A DNA stretch of 64,000 bases, from positions 1-64,000 of the forward strand of contig DUEN01000003.1 of the NCBI GenBank assembly GCA_011176545.1, read 5' to 3'. The DNA is from Caldilineae bacterium. GTDB taxonomy: Bacteria > Chloroflexota > Anaerolineae > DUEN01. Of this stretch, positions 40,031 to 49,165 are shown one piece after another; position 1 is the stretch's first letter; the number at the start of each line of letters is the position of its first letter. The notes under the pieces were generated by a model. It ran no database searches. It was not told the origin of the DNA and saw only the letters and a list, made by a program, of their open reading frames with translations. Made by a program: the position numbers and the translations under genes.

Positions 40031-43000
40031 TCAGTTGCCGTTCCTGCGCCCCCGCAGGTAATCGATCATCGGCTGGGTGACGAGCGGCACTAGGTCGCCG
40101 ATCATGTGCGGCATCAGGTTGTCCATGACTTTGGGCATCAGATCCGGCATCTGCTCCCGCATGTAATCCGGCATGGGGATGCGCTCCGCCACCCGGTCCA
40201 GCATCACTGGCATGACCTTGGGCATCATCATAGGGAGCAGCCTGGGGAACAGGACGGGGAAGAGGGGCTTCATCAGTTCCAGCGCGCCCGGGATCTTCCC
40301 CATCAGGCGCATCATCGGTCCCATCCCGAACGGCATGGCATCGATCAGCTCCGGCCACATGGTATCCATCAATTGGGCGAAGCCCTCCGGCGTCATCAGG
40401 TCGATCATGGCCTCGAAGACGGCCCACTGTCGCCGCACCTCGGGATTGGGATCCGGGAACTCGTAGCCGAGGGCCGAGGCGGCGAACCGGGCCAGATCCA
40501 CGACCTCCACGGGGATCTGCTTTTTATCGGCGGAGACCCGAAGCTGAAACTCGCAGCAGGGGCATAGCGATAGCACCTTTTGGGCCCCTACCTCCACGGC
40601 CTCTTCCAGCCGGACCTTGCCCACCTCTGCGGCCACGGGGGGCTCCTTAATCAGGGTCAGCACGCTGCCACAGCAGTGCGCGTTCTCTCGGTTGAAGGGC
40701 ATCTCCACGAACTGCACGTTGGGGATGGCTTGGATGAGCTGGCGTGGCGGCTCGTACACGCCCGAGACGCGGCCGATGTGGCAGGAGTCGTGCCAGGTGA
40801 CCGTGACCGGCTGTCGTCCGTTCTCGGGGAAGGTGAACTCGCCCGCCTCGATCTTCTCCGCGATGACCTCGCTGTAGTGCTTCGCCTTGATGCCGTACTC
40901 AATCCCCAGTTTCTCCGCCCACCGCGGGTAGATCTGGCGCCACATCATGTCGCAGGCTGGACAGGAGGCGACTACCGTGTCGGCACCGGCGTCCTTCACA
41001 GCCTGGATGTTGCGTTTCATGACCTCGACGAAGAGATCCCACTTGCCGGCCACCAGCATGGGGGTGCCGCAGCACGACTCCTTCTCGCCTAGATAGGTGA
41101 AGTCCACGCCTGCCTCATCCAGCAGGCGAACCGTGGCCATGCCGATATCGTGCTCCACATAACTCGCCGTGCATCCGGCGAAGTAGACCGTGCGAGATCG
41201 ATGCTCCGGCCCGTGCTTCTCCTTGAGATCCTCCGGGAACCAGTCGGCTCGATCCTTGCGATATCCCGCCCAAATGTCGCCCTCCTTCTCCAGGGCGGCG
41301 GCCATCATCTCGAAGGGCGGGAAGGTCATCCGCTTCTCCTCGTGGATCAGCCGGCCGCGCAGCTTCATCCAGGACGGCTCGATGGGGAGGGCGGCGGAGC
41401 AGCGCAGGTTGCACAGCTCGCATGTGGTGCAGGCCAGGATGGTATCCACCATGAACTGATCCCACTCCTCGCGCCCTTCCATGTACTCTCGCAGCCAGTA
41501 CCACTTGCCGCGAGGGCTCTGGCTCTCCCAACCGCGGCCGTAGAACTGGTCACATTCCTCGATACAGTATCCGCATTGGGAGCAGCTATAAGCGTACCAC
41601 GCCACATCGGCCGGGATGTCGCGCACCGGGCCTGATGACCGCTCGCCGACCTGGGTGATCACGTAGTTGCCGAAGGGGCGGATCAGCGGTTCGAACGCGC
41701 CGGCCAGGTTCAGGGCGATCCCTAGCGTGCCGTTGCCTATGACCTTACCAGGGTTCAAGATGTCCTTGGGATCGATCTGACGTTTGAACGCTCTCAATCG
41801 CTGCACGCGATCCCTGCCCAGGACGGCCTCGGCCTTCTTGGAGAAGTAGAGCCCGGTGGCATACGGCCTCCCGCCGTGCCTCTCAGCGATCTTCATGATG
41901 GTCAGGACCAGGCCGAAGACGAAGTTGTAGCTGAACTTACGCTGATCGCTGGGGATGAAGCCCAGGATGACCACCTCCGGCTTGCCATCGACACCCTCTC
42001 GGATGACGACACCCTCCTTCACGATAGGCTGATCGACCTTGCGCTCGATCTCCGTCATCACGTCGCCCAGGGAGGAGAGCGGGACGACCACCTCGGCCGG
42101 TACCAGGCTCGGTCCCAGGCGCTTGACGACCATCAGCTTAAACCGGTGTTCCCACTCGTGATGAGCAATCCGATCGCTGAGGATCTCGGCCTCGCAGGGC
42201 TTCATGAGCTCCGGCAATCGGCTCATGATGGCCTCGCGATCTTTCTTACGGAAGGCGAGGGTGATGATGTATGAGGCCGGCAGGAGGACGCGTTCTTCGA
42301 TCGGATGGCCGTAATGCTCCATGAGCGGCGCACGATTCTTCAGCTCCGCCATGCGCGGGTTGATGAAGACCAGGGACCAGATGGGGAGTTTCTCGTCGAT
42401 GAAGGACTGCACCAATCGCTGGAGGTCGTGGGCGTCCGGGCATCCGATGGCGAGCACGTCCAGATCTTCCAGCGGTTGCACCCGGATCGTCACCTGGCTG
42501 ATGAGCCCGGTGATCCCCTCGACGTCGGCGATGACGTCGAGCTCAGAGCCGCTGAACTCTCTCACGGTGCCATCGGGCAGGACGACGCGGGCGCTGACGA
42601 CGTTGTCGCGGAACCATCCGGCCTCATAGGAGCCAATGCCGGCGCCGCCCTGCGCCAGCCAGCCACCGACGGTGGAGGCTGGATAGCTGGTGGGATAGAG
42701 GCGCAGGGTCAGCCCGTGCTTTTGGAGCGCCCGGTCCAGCTTCTCCCATACCACGCCGGCCTGGACGGTGGCCGTCTGAGCCTCGGGATCGATGGTGATG
42801 ATCTGGTTCATGCGGTAGAAATCGACGACGATCCCCTTCCTGATGGGGAGCACGCCGCCGTATCCGGAGGATGCCTTGCCGCGCGGGGTGAGGGGAATCT
42901 CGTTAGCCGCGGCCCAGCGGACGAGCTCGATCAGCTCCTCCTCCGATTGGGGCTGAACGACGGCGTCCGGCGTGGTGTCGCCGATCAACGGCTTGATCAG

Positions 43001-43117
43001 GGAGGGGATGGCCGCGATGTCATGGCCATACAATTTGCGTTCGAGCCTGTGGAACGTGACCCGAGGGCCGAACTTCTGCTCCAAATAAGATCGATGTTCT
43101 GCGCTTAATTTACCCAT
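40031..43117 (-). CDS. FAD-linked oxidase fused to 4Fe-4S and CCG cysteine-rich domains (GlcD/GlpC-type) with Met/Pro-rich C-terminal tail
   Basis: FAD_binding_4-like region; CSQCGYCIEEC, CTTCELCNLRC; ESCCGTPM and NAHCCGSV CCG motifs; tail LLPMMMPKVMPVMLDRVAERIPMPDYMREQMPDLMPKVMDNLMPHM. Confidence 0.92.
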   Translation of the reverse strand: MGKLSAEHRSYLEQKFGPRVTFHRLERKLYGHDIAAIPSLIKPLIGDTTPDAVVQPQSEEELIELVRWAAANEIPLTPRGKASSGYGGVLPIRKGIVVDFYRMNQIITIDPEAQTATVQAGVVWEKLDRALQKHGLTLRLYPTSYPASTVGGWLAQGGAGIGSYEAGWFRDNVVSARVVLPDGTVREFSGSELDVIADVEGITGLISQVTIRVQPLEDLDVLAIGCPDAHDLQRLVQSFIDEKLPIWSLVFINPRMAELKNRAPLMEHYGHPIEERVLLPASYIITLAFRKKDREAIMSRLPELMKPCEAEILSDRIAHHEWEHRFKLMVVKRLGPSLVPAEVVVPLSSLGDVMTEIERKVDQPIVKEGVVIREGVDGKPEVVILGFIPSDQRKFSYNFVFGLVLTIMKIAERHGGRPYATGLYFSKKAEAVLGRDRVQRLRAFKRQIDPKDILNPGKVIGNGTLGIALNLAGAFEPLIRPFGNYVITQVGERSSGPVRDIPADVAWYAYSCSQCGYCIEECDQFYGRGWESQSPRGKWYWLREYMEGREEWDQFMVDTILACTTCELCNLRCSAALPIEPSWMKLRGRLIHEEKRMTFPPFEMMAAALEKEGDIWAGYRKDRADWFPEDLKEKHGPEHRSRTVYFAGCTASYVEHDIGMATVRLLDEAGVDFTYLGEKESCCGTPMLVAGKWDLFVEVMKRNIQAVKDAGADTVVASCPACDMMWRQIYPRWAEKLGIEYGIKAKHYSEVIAEKIEAGEFTFPENGRQPVTVTWHDSCHIGRVSGVYEPPRQLIQAIPNVQFVEMPFNRENAHCCGSVLTLIKEPPVAAEVGKVRLEEAVEVGAQKVLSLCPCCEFQLRVSADKKQIPVEVVDLARFAASALGYEFPDPNPEVRRQWAVFEAMIDLMTPEGFAQLMDTMWPELIDAMPFGMGPMMRLMGKIPGALELMKPLFPVLFPRLLPMMMPKVMPVMLDRVAERIPMPDYMREQMPDLMPKVMDNLMPHMIGDLVPLVTQPMIDYLRGRRNGN

Positions 43118-43176
43118 AAGTGGCCTCCGGCTGTTTTATTTTCTTCAAGGGTTCTTGTTGCGGCGATGATCCACAT

Positions 43177-43259
43177 CTCACCGCGGAGACGCAGAGAGCG
43201 CAGAAGGGTGAAGAAAGATTGAGAGAGGATCTCTGCGTCCTCGGCGTCTCCGCGGTGAG
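43177..43259. repeat. 83-bp intergenic inverted-repeat element with 16-bp perfect termini
   Basis: CTCACCGCGGAGACGC (43177-43192) and GCGTCTCCGCGGTGAG (43244-43259). Confidence 0.85.
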
Positions 43260-43282
43260 TTAGAGCTTTAACGTCTTGGTGG

Positions 43283-44035
43283 TTAGATAGCGGTCAGCTC
43301 CGCGATGCGCCTCAGACGGCTGCGTAGCATGTGGCGCTCCGTGGCGATGTGGGACATGATGTCGGCGATCCGTTGGGCGAAGGGCAGGACCCGGGCCTGC
43401 TCCTCCGGGCTGAGCCGATGCACCTCATCGATGTGTTCGGCGATCGTCTCCACGGGCACCTCGAGGTGAAGAGCCATGTGGGCGATCTCCTCCATGGATG
43501 GAGGCCATGGATCCGGTGCGATCCCGCCGAGGATCACCATGGCCTTGAGGTCCATCCCCACGCGGATGAGGCCACGGGCGCAAAGCAACCCCAGGTGGCT
43601 GGGGGTGAAGCGCGGCTGCAGCGTGGGGTCTTGTGCCATCTGCACCCACAACTCGATGCAGCGCCTGTGGGCGCTCGGCATCGAATCGACCGCCTGGTAC
43701 AGGCCGCATGGGTTGCTCACCCGGGTGATCGGCCGCCCATCCAGGTCCGTGATGACGATCATGACGCCCAGGGCGTCGGCGAAGGCGTCCTGGATCTGTT
43801 GCACGCATTCCAGGGGGAAGAGATCCTGGGCGCTCTCGGAGGAGGGGATCGGTGGCGTCTCGACGTGGCTCACCTCCTGCTGTTTCAGCCACTGCTCGAC
43901 GGCGGCGCGGGGAAAGCGCCATTGATTGCCGACCCGGATGGCGGGCAGGCGGCCGTCGTTGACCATGCGATAGATGGTGGTGCGATCGACTTTGAGCATC
44001 TCCTGAAGCTGGCGTGTGGTAAGCAGATCGGACAT
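43283..44035 (-). CDS. Excisionase-type HTH plus PocR-like sensory domain transcriptional regulator
   Basis: LLTTRQLQEMLKVDRTTIYRMVNDGRLPAIRVGNQWRFPRAAVEQWL; FADALGVMIVITDLDGRPITRVSNPCGLYQ. Confidence 0.87.
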   Translation of the reverse strand: MSDLLTTRQLQEMLKVDRTTIYRMVNDGRLPAIRVGNQWRFPRAAVEQWLKQQEVSHVETPPIPSSESAQDLFPLECVQQIQDAFADALGVMIVITDLDGRPITRVSNPCGLYQAVDSMPSAHRRCIELWVQMAQDPTLQPRFTPSHLGLLCARGLIRVGMDLKAMVILGGIAPDPWPPSMEEIAHMALHLEVPVETIAEHIDEVHRLSPEEQARVLPFAQRIADIMSHIATERHMLRSRLRRIAELTAI

Positions 44036-44123
44036 GATAATCCCCCGGAGCCCTCAAGTGGGATGATTCACGACTGCGTGAAATATACCACACCTCTTCA
44101 CTTTCGGATATGACCTATCTCAT

Positions 44124-44208
44124 GTATTGCATCATAAGTGATGATATTCGTCCGAAAATCAGGTAAATGATGTATTTGATGCATATAATGGCAACTTATG
44201 CATCATTT
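44124..44208. promoter_or_regulatory. Cluster of GATGCAT(A)-type half-sites upstream of the PocR-like regulator
   Basis: AAATGATGTATTTGATGCATATAATGGCAACTTATGCATCATTT inverted repeat plus TTGCATCATAAGTGATGATAT. Confidence 0.6.
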
Positions 44209-44267
44209 AAGACAGATGGGGAGGGACGCGGTGGCGGGCGAGCAATGGTTATTGCAGCGAGTCCCTT

Positions 44268-44339
44268 CGCTCATATTGGCATACACGAGACCGTAAGCAG
44301 CGCTACTGCCCCCCTCTGTTGATTATTCCAATATGAGCG
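44268..44339. repeat. Short element bounded by CGCTCATATTGG/CCAATATGAGCG
   Basis: Perfect 12-bp terminal inverted repeats at 44268-44279 and 44328-44339. Confidence 0.75.
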
Positions 44340-44505
44340 GCCTTCCTTTGAGGCCCATATATAGGGTTTCTTTCGTGGCATTGCCCTATATCTTGGCGTG
44401 GGCGGTGGAAGGCACTGCCTTCCGTTCCAACACGATGACAGTAAGGAAGATGTGTCCTCTTCGGTGAAGATGTCCGTAAGGAGGGCACCCCCTACCATTT
44501 CCGCT

Positions 44506-44534
44506 TTGTCGGTCTCAGCGATTCGCGATATAAT
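44506..44534 (+). promoter_or_regulatory. Sigma-70-like promoter for the nurA-like gene
   Basis: TTGTCG-N17-TATAAT, about 40 bp upstream of the ATG at 44572. Confidence 0.65.
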
Positions 44535-44571
44535 GTTTACAGAAAATCTGTTCTACCGAGGATGTGATCTC

Positions 44572-45750
44572 ATGCCTCTGGATCTGGAAGCCATCGCGCA
44601 GGCCATCCACGAGATGGCCCAGGCGTTCGACGGAGATGAACGCCATGAGCGGTTGGAGACAGCCTTGGAGCGGCTGCGCACCATCGATCCCAAACTCGTG
44701 CGTGACCGCCTGGATGATCCCCAGGCCCATCCCGGGTGGCTGGTGGCGTATCCCGAGCGCACTTTCGCCAAGACCTATCCGCTACCCCCTTGTCCGACGG
44801 ATTTCACCGTGGTCGCGGCCGATGGTTCCTCTCATGGCCCGGATCGACACAGCCCCGTCCGCTTCTTCATCATCAATACCGGCTATGCCGTGATCACCTA
44901 TGGTAGCCAGCCGGCCGCGGAGCTGGACGCCTTCTCCCGCCTCTATTACCGCGACGAGGAGGTGTTCATCGAGCCGGAGCATCACACGTTGCCTGTGGAG
45001 GGGGCCATCCTGGCCGTTAAGATGGCCGTGGATGAGATGACGGCGTTGGTGGACGCGACTACCGCCGTCGCGCAGTCGGAGGCTGTGGCCTTGCGCGATG
45101 GCACGCTCATCTTGTGGGGATTGGACAGTCCCGGCATCACCCCTGAGGTGCGCGAGCGCTTTCTCAATCCGTACCGTGAGGCCATGCGGCGGTTGCGTAG
45201 CCTGGACATTCCCCTGGCCGCCTACATTAGCTATCCCAACGCCGATGACGTGATCAACGCGTTGCGCGTCGGCATGTGTCCGGATCTCGTCGTCATCTGC
45301 AGCCGTTGCGCCGCGCGCCGCGCGCGAAGGCGTCCGCCCTGCGCGGACCTGGCCATGTTGGTCGATCGATTTCTCTTCGCCCGACATCTGGCGGACGGCG
45401 AGCGCAGCGATATCTTCCTGAGCCGCCATCCGGTGCTCAAGTATTACGAGGACGACCAGAAGATCTACTTCTTTTACCTGAACGTCGGGGATGAGGTCGC
45501 CCGGATCGAGGTGCCTGCCTGGGTGGCCCGATCGCCCGCGTTGCTGGATCGCGTTCACGCCGTGGTCTATGATCAGTGTCAGCGGGGGGATGGATACCCG
45601 CCGGCCCTCACGGAGGCCCACGAGCAGGCGGTCATCAGCGTAGGAGAGCGGCGGCTGATCGAGGAGATGGTGACCAGGGAGCTGGCCGATCGGGCCGTCG
45701 TCTATATCCGGTCGGAGAAGGATCGCAGCAAACGATTGCGAGGGGTGTGA
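44572..45750 (+). CDS. NurA-domain nuclease
   Basis: FTVVAADGSSHGPDRHSPVRFFIINTGYAVI; LRDGTLILWGL; ATG at 44572 (ORF track extends to 44398). Confidence 0.8.
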   Translation: MPLDLEAIAQAIHEMAQAFDGDERHERLETALERLRTIDPKLVRDRLDDPQAHPGWLVAYPERTFAKTYPLPPCPTDFTVVAADGSSHGPDRHSPVRFFIINTGYAVITYGSQPAAELDAFSRLYYRDEEVFIEPEHHTLPVEGAILAVKMAVDEMTALVDATTAVAQSEAVALRDGTLILWGLDSPGITPEVRERFLNPYREAMRRLRSLDIPLAAYISYPNADDVINALRVGMCPDLVVICSRCAARRARRRPPCADLAMLVDRFLFARHLADGERSDIFLSRHPVLKYYEDDQKIYFFYLNVGDEVARIEVPAWVARSPALLDRVHAVVYDQCQRGDGYPPALTEAHEQAVISVGERRLIEEMVTRELADRAVVYIRSEKDRSKRLRGV

Positions 45751-46337
45751 TGGAGCGCATCGGCGAGATTGTGGAGACGAATAGCCTGGGATTCATCGCG
45801 GAGAGCTTCGATCTGCACCGCCCGCCCGCGCTGGGCAGCCTGGTGCGCGTCAACGTGGACGATCGCGTCATCTATGCCGTGGTCAGCTTCGGTGCCACCA
45901 CGAGCATTGATCCTGGCCGGCGTCCCGTGCGCCGTTCCACCGATGACGTCTTCGATGAGGCTGTTTATCGCGAGCATCCTCAACTGGAGCGGACGCTGCG
46001 CACGGAATTCCGGGCGATATTGGTCGGCTTCCGCGAGGGAGAAGGGCCCGTGCGTCAGGTCCTGCCGCCTCAACCTCCGCCGCTTCACTACTCCGTGTGG
46101 GAATGTGATCCGGAGGAAGTGCGTGTTTTCACCGAGCGGCGTCCATATTTCCGATTGCTTCTCCACGTTGATGGAGAGCTGCCGGCCGATCAGTTATTGG
46201 CAGCGCACATCCGGGCGGCCTATGCGGCTCGAGGCGATGATTTAGGTTGGCTGGAAGCCGCCGCACAGGAAGTGGCCATGCTCCTCCGGGACGATTATGA
46301 TCGCCTGATGAGCGTGTTGCAGAGCATCGAGCCGTAG
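45750..46337 (+). CDS. HAS-barrel-like protein (HerA N-terminal-like), no ATPase domain
   Basis: MERIGEIVETNSLGFIAESFDLHRPPALGSLVRVNV; stop/start overlap TGATG with the nurA-like gene; no Walker A. Confidence 0.65.
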   Translation: MERIGEIVETNSLGFIAESFDLHRPPALGSLVRVNVDDRVIYAVVSFGATTSIDPGRRPVRRSTDDVFDEAVYREHPQLERTLRTEFRAILVGFREGEGPVRQVLPPQPPPLHYSVWECDPEEVRVFTERRPYFRLLLHVDGELPADQLLAAHIRAAYAARGDDLGWLEAAAQEVAMLLRDDYDRLMSVLQSIEP

Positions 46338-46367
46338 TAAGGGCGGGCCTGCTGACCCGCCCTTACT
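46336..46367. terminator. Palindromic terminator between convergent genes
   Basis: AGTAAGGGCGGGCCTGCTGACCCGCCCTTACT followed by CGTTTTTATTT. Confidence 0.75.
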
Positions 46368-46372
46368 CGTTT

Positions 46373-47200
46373 TTATTTCTTCCCTGGCCTAGGCGTCGGC
46401 GTGGGCGTCATGGCGCGTGTCGGCGTGGCGGTGGGTGACGGGGTGTACGTGGCCGTCGGTCGGACACGCCTGGCAGGAGGGGGTGTTCGCGTGGGTTCCT
46501 CAGCTCGTTGAGGCTCCTTCTCGGTCGAGGGCATCAAGACGGCATCGATGAGATGAAGGACCCCGTTCGTCGCCAGGATGTCCGTGTTGACGAATAGGGC
46601 GCCATTCACTTTGGCCACCTTGCCATCGTCGATGGTGATGGTCACAGGCTCGCTCAGGGCGGTCTTCAGCTGCACCAACTGCACGGAATCGATGGCGGCG
46701 AGCTCGGCGGCCGTCACGGTGCCGGGCACGATGTGGTAGAGCAGGATGCTCTTGAGCCTGGGCGGATCCTCCAGGAGATCGCCCACAGTGCCCCTGGGCA
46801 GCTTGTCGAAGGCGCTATCCGTAGGCGCGAAGACCGTGAAGGGCCCCTCGTTCTTGAGCTGTTCATGGAGGCCGGCGGCTCTCAGCATCAGCACGAAAAC
46901 CGTGAGCTGTTCGTTTCTGAAGGCCGTATTAAACACATCCACCGGCACAGGCGTAGGAGTGGGTGTGGGCGCAGGCGTTGGCGTTGGTGGCCTGGGTGTG
47001 GGCGTGGGCGGCACAGGCGTCGGTGTCGGTGGAACGGTGGGCTGCGGGGTGGGCGTAGGCGGAACGGGCGTCGGCGTCGGCTCGCGCGTTGGGACAGGCG
47101 TGGGAGTGAAGGTGGGCGTCGGCATTGGGGTAGGCCTGCTGCAAGCGCCCACCATGGTGATGATCATAATCCATATGATGAAAACGGCCAAGCGTTTCAT
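46373..47200 (-). CDS. Fasciclin-domain lipoprotein with Pro/Thr-rich linkers
   Basis: Lipobox-like [57 protein letters not shown] repeats. Confidence 0.88.
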   Translation of the reverse strand: MKRLAVFIIWIMIITMVGACSRPTPMPTPTFTPTPVPTREPTPTPVPPTPTPQPTVPPTPTPVPPTPTPRPPTPTPAPTPTPTPVPVDVFNTAFRNEQLTVFVLMLRAAGLHEQLKNEGPFTVFAPTDSAFDKLPRGTVGDLLEDPPRLKSILLYHIVPGTVTAAELAAIDSVQLVQLKTALSEPVTITIDDGKVAKVNGALFVNTDILATNGVLHLIDAVLMPSTEKEPQRAEEPTRTPPPARRVRPTATYTPSPTATPTRAMTPTPTPRPGKK

Positions 47201-47301
47201 TCAACCCTCCTCTATTTGTCAGGCTTATCTGCAACGTACCATAGGGACGGCATCCCGTCAAATGACGTCAATATCGACAAAAATCCTGAGAGGTCACAGG
47301 A

Positions 47302-47928
47302 ATGGAATCTCCTCCCTCCTTCTGGAAGCGCTGGCTGCGGTTATTGCAGTTCAATCTCATGTATCTGGGGCGACCGCCTTGGGATACAGGCGTGACTCCT
47401 CCCGAACTCGTGGAGGTGGTGGAGGACGGTGTGGTGCCGCCTGGCCGGGCGATCGACCTGGGATGCGGCACGGGCACCAACGCGATTTACCTGGCCTGGC
47501 ATGGCTTTGACGTGATCGGCGTGGACAGCGCGGTGCTAGCCATCCTCAAGGCGCGCTGGAGAGCCCGCCGCGCTGGTGTACGCGTCCGCTTTCGCCTGGG
47601 ATTGGTCACCCGGCTGGACTTCCTCCGCCAGCCGGTACACTTCGCGTTGGATATCGGATGTCTGCACGGGTTGTGGGAGGCCGATCGGCCTAGATACGCG
47701 GTCGCGCTGGCCCGACACATACGCCCCGGTGGCTATTATCTGCTATACGCATGGGGCAACCGGGGATGGGCCGGGCTGGATCCGCCCGAGGTGGCCGCAC
47801 TGTTCGAAGACGCTTTCGAGATCCTCTGGACCCGCGAGGGCGAGGAGCATGGAACACCGTCGTTCTGGTATCTGATGCGACGGCGTCCCATCGATCGCCT
47901 TCCCGCCCTGAATAGGAGCGATTCATGA
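47302..47928 (+). CDS. Class I SAM-dependent methyltransferase
   Basis: GRAIDLGCGTGTNAIYLAWHGFDVIGVD; LDIGCLHGL. Confidence 0.9.
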   Translation: MESPPSFWKRWLRLLQFNLMYLGRPPWDTGVTPPELVEVVEDGVVPPGRAIDLGCGTGTNAIYLAWHGFDVIGVDSAVLAILKARWRARRAGVRVRFRLGLVTRLDFLRQPVHFALDIGCLHGLWEADRPRYAVALARHIRPGGYYLLYAWGNRGWAGLDPPEVAALFEDAFEILWTREGEEHGTPSFWYLMRRRPIDRLPALNRSDS

Positions 47929-47939
47929 ATCGCCCCTGT
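47913..47939. repeat. REP-like palindrome, core GATTCATGAATC, overlapping a gene 3' end
   Basis: TAGGAGCGATTCATGAATCGCCCCTGT. Confidence 0.9.
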
Positions 47940-48009
47940 ATATCCAATTGGGGTGGGGCGACGCAGCGCAGTGGAGCTGCGCCGCCCTAACTCTCATTTC
48001 CTCAATTCA

Positions 48010-48984
48010 TCAATAGCCGAGCCGCTTATCGACTTCGTTAATCAACGGCTGGCCAGCCTGATAACGTCTCAAGTTCTCGGTGAAGATCTCCACCACGCGG
48101 TCGGCATAGTACGGCGTGATACCCGCGTAGTGGGGCGTGATGATCACGTTCTCCATGTCCCATAGCGGCGAGTCCTCGGGCAGCGGCTCTTCCTCGAACA
48201 CGTCCAGCCCGGCCCCGGCGATCCATCCCTCCCGAAGCGCCCGGATGAGCGCCTCCTCTTGGATGATGGCGCCCCGCCCGATGTTGATGATATAGGCTGT
48301 CTCCTTCATGGCTCGGAGCTCCCGCTCCCCGATGAGGTCCTGGGTCTCCCGGGTCAACGGCGTGGTGATCACTACCCAGTCGGCCTGGGGCAGCATCTCC
48401 AGCAGTTGATCGGGCCCGTACATCCGATCGATCCAGGGCGATCCTTTCTCCGGGTGGCGGCGCAGGCCGAGCACGCGCATGTTGAGCCCTTTCGCCTTCT
48501 CGGCCGTCTTCTCGCCGATGGCGCCCACGCCGATCAATCCCATGGTGGCCCCATCCAGTTCGAGGACCTTGTGATCTCGCGACCAGCGATGCCGTACCTG
48601 ATCGCGCACGCAACGCTGGATATCCCGAGCCAGCGCCAGCATGAGGGCCAGGATGTGCTCGCTGATGGGGATGGCGTGCACGCCTGAGGCGTTGGTGATG
48701 ATCAGATCGCTCTCAGCGATCTCAGGGTATCGCATCAGCCAGTCCACACCCGCGCCTGTCGTCTGGAGCCAGCGTAACCGTGGTGCCTCCAGCAGACGCT
48801 CCCGCGGCAGGCCGCCCAGCGCGACGTCCACCTTCGGGATGAGATCATCCCATCTTCGCTCCAGCTCCTCACGATCCCGCACGACGATCAACTCCGCATC
48901 CGGCGCGGCCTGACGGATGGCTTGTAAATGACGTTCCTGCAGTTCATAGGCGATCAGGATGGCTTCGATGCGTCTGCCGTTCAA
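48010..48984 (-). CDS. D-2-hydroxyacid dehydrogenase
   Basis: TMGLIGVGAIGEKTAEKAKGLNMRVLGLRR; YIINIGRGAIIQEEALIRAL; AGAGLDVFEEEPLPEDSPLWDMENVIITPHYAG. Confidence 0.93.
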   Translation of the reverse strand: MNGRRIEAILIAYELQERHLQAIRQAAPDAELIVVRDREELERRWDDLIPKVDVALGGLPRERLLEAPRLRWLQTTGAGVDWLMRYPEIAESDLIITNASGVHAIPISEHILALMLALARDIQRCVRDQVRHRWSRDHKVLELDGATMGLIGVGAIGEKTAEKAKGLNMRVLGLRRHPEKGSPWIDRMYGPDQLLEMLPQADWVVITTPLTRETQDLIGERELRAMKETAYIINIGRGAIIQEEALIRALREGWIAGAGLDVFEEEPLPEDSPLWDMENVIITPHYAGITPYYADRVVEIFTENLRRYQAGQPLINEVDKRLGY

Positions 48985-49165
48985 CTTCTCCCCTCCTCGA
49001 TTTGGTGTGGTTGTATGTGCAGAGCGACATTTTACAGCGGGCGCGGCGGATCGTCAGCGGTGGTGCTTCCGATGTGGCATATCCTGGGGCTTTTGTCCCC
49101 CTGAGATGGGCATGGTACAATGCGTTTCGTTGGGGCGCCATGGATTTCGCTTTGAGGAGGCCCGG

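Noticed and set aside
42305-43108. 267-aa plus-strand ORF opposite the FAD domain
   Set aside because: Antisense shadow of a conserved FAD-binding domain.
46336-46367. AGTAAGGGCGGGCC...CCCGCCCTTACT as another member of the REP-like family
   Set aside because: Arms resemble the family but position and trailing T-tract fit a terminator better; left as terminator.
46746-47510. Gly/Val-rich 254-aa plus-strand ORF ([12 protein letters not shown])
   Set aside because: Reverse complement of the Pro/Thr linker of the fasciclin protein.
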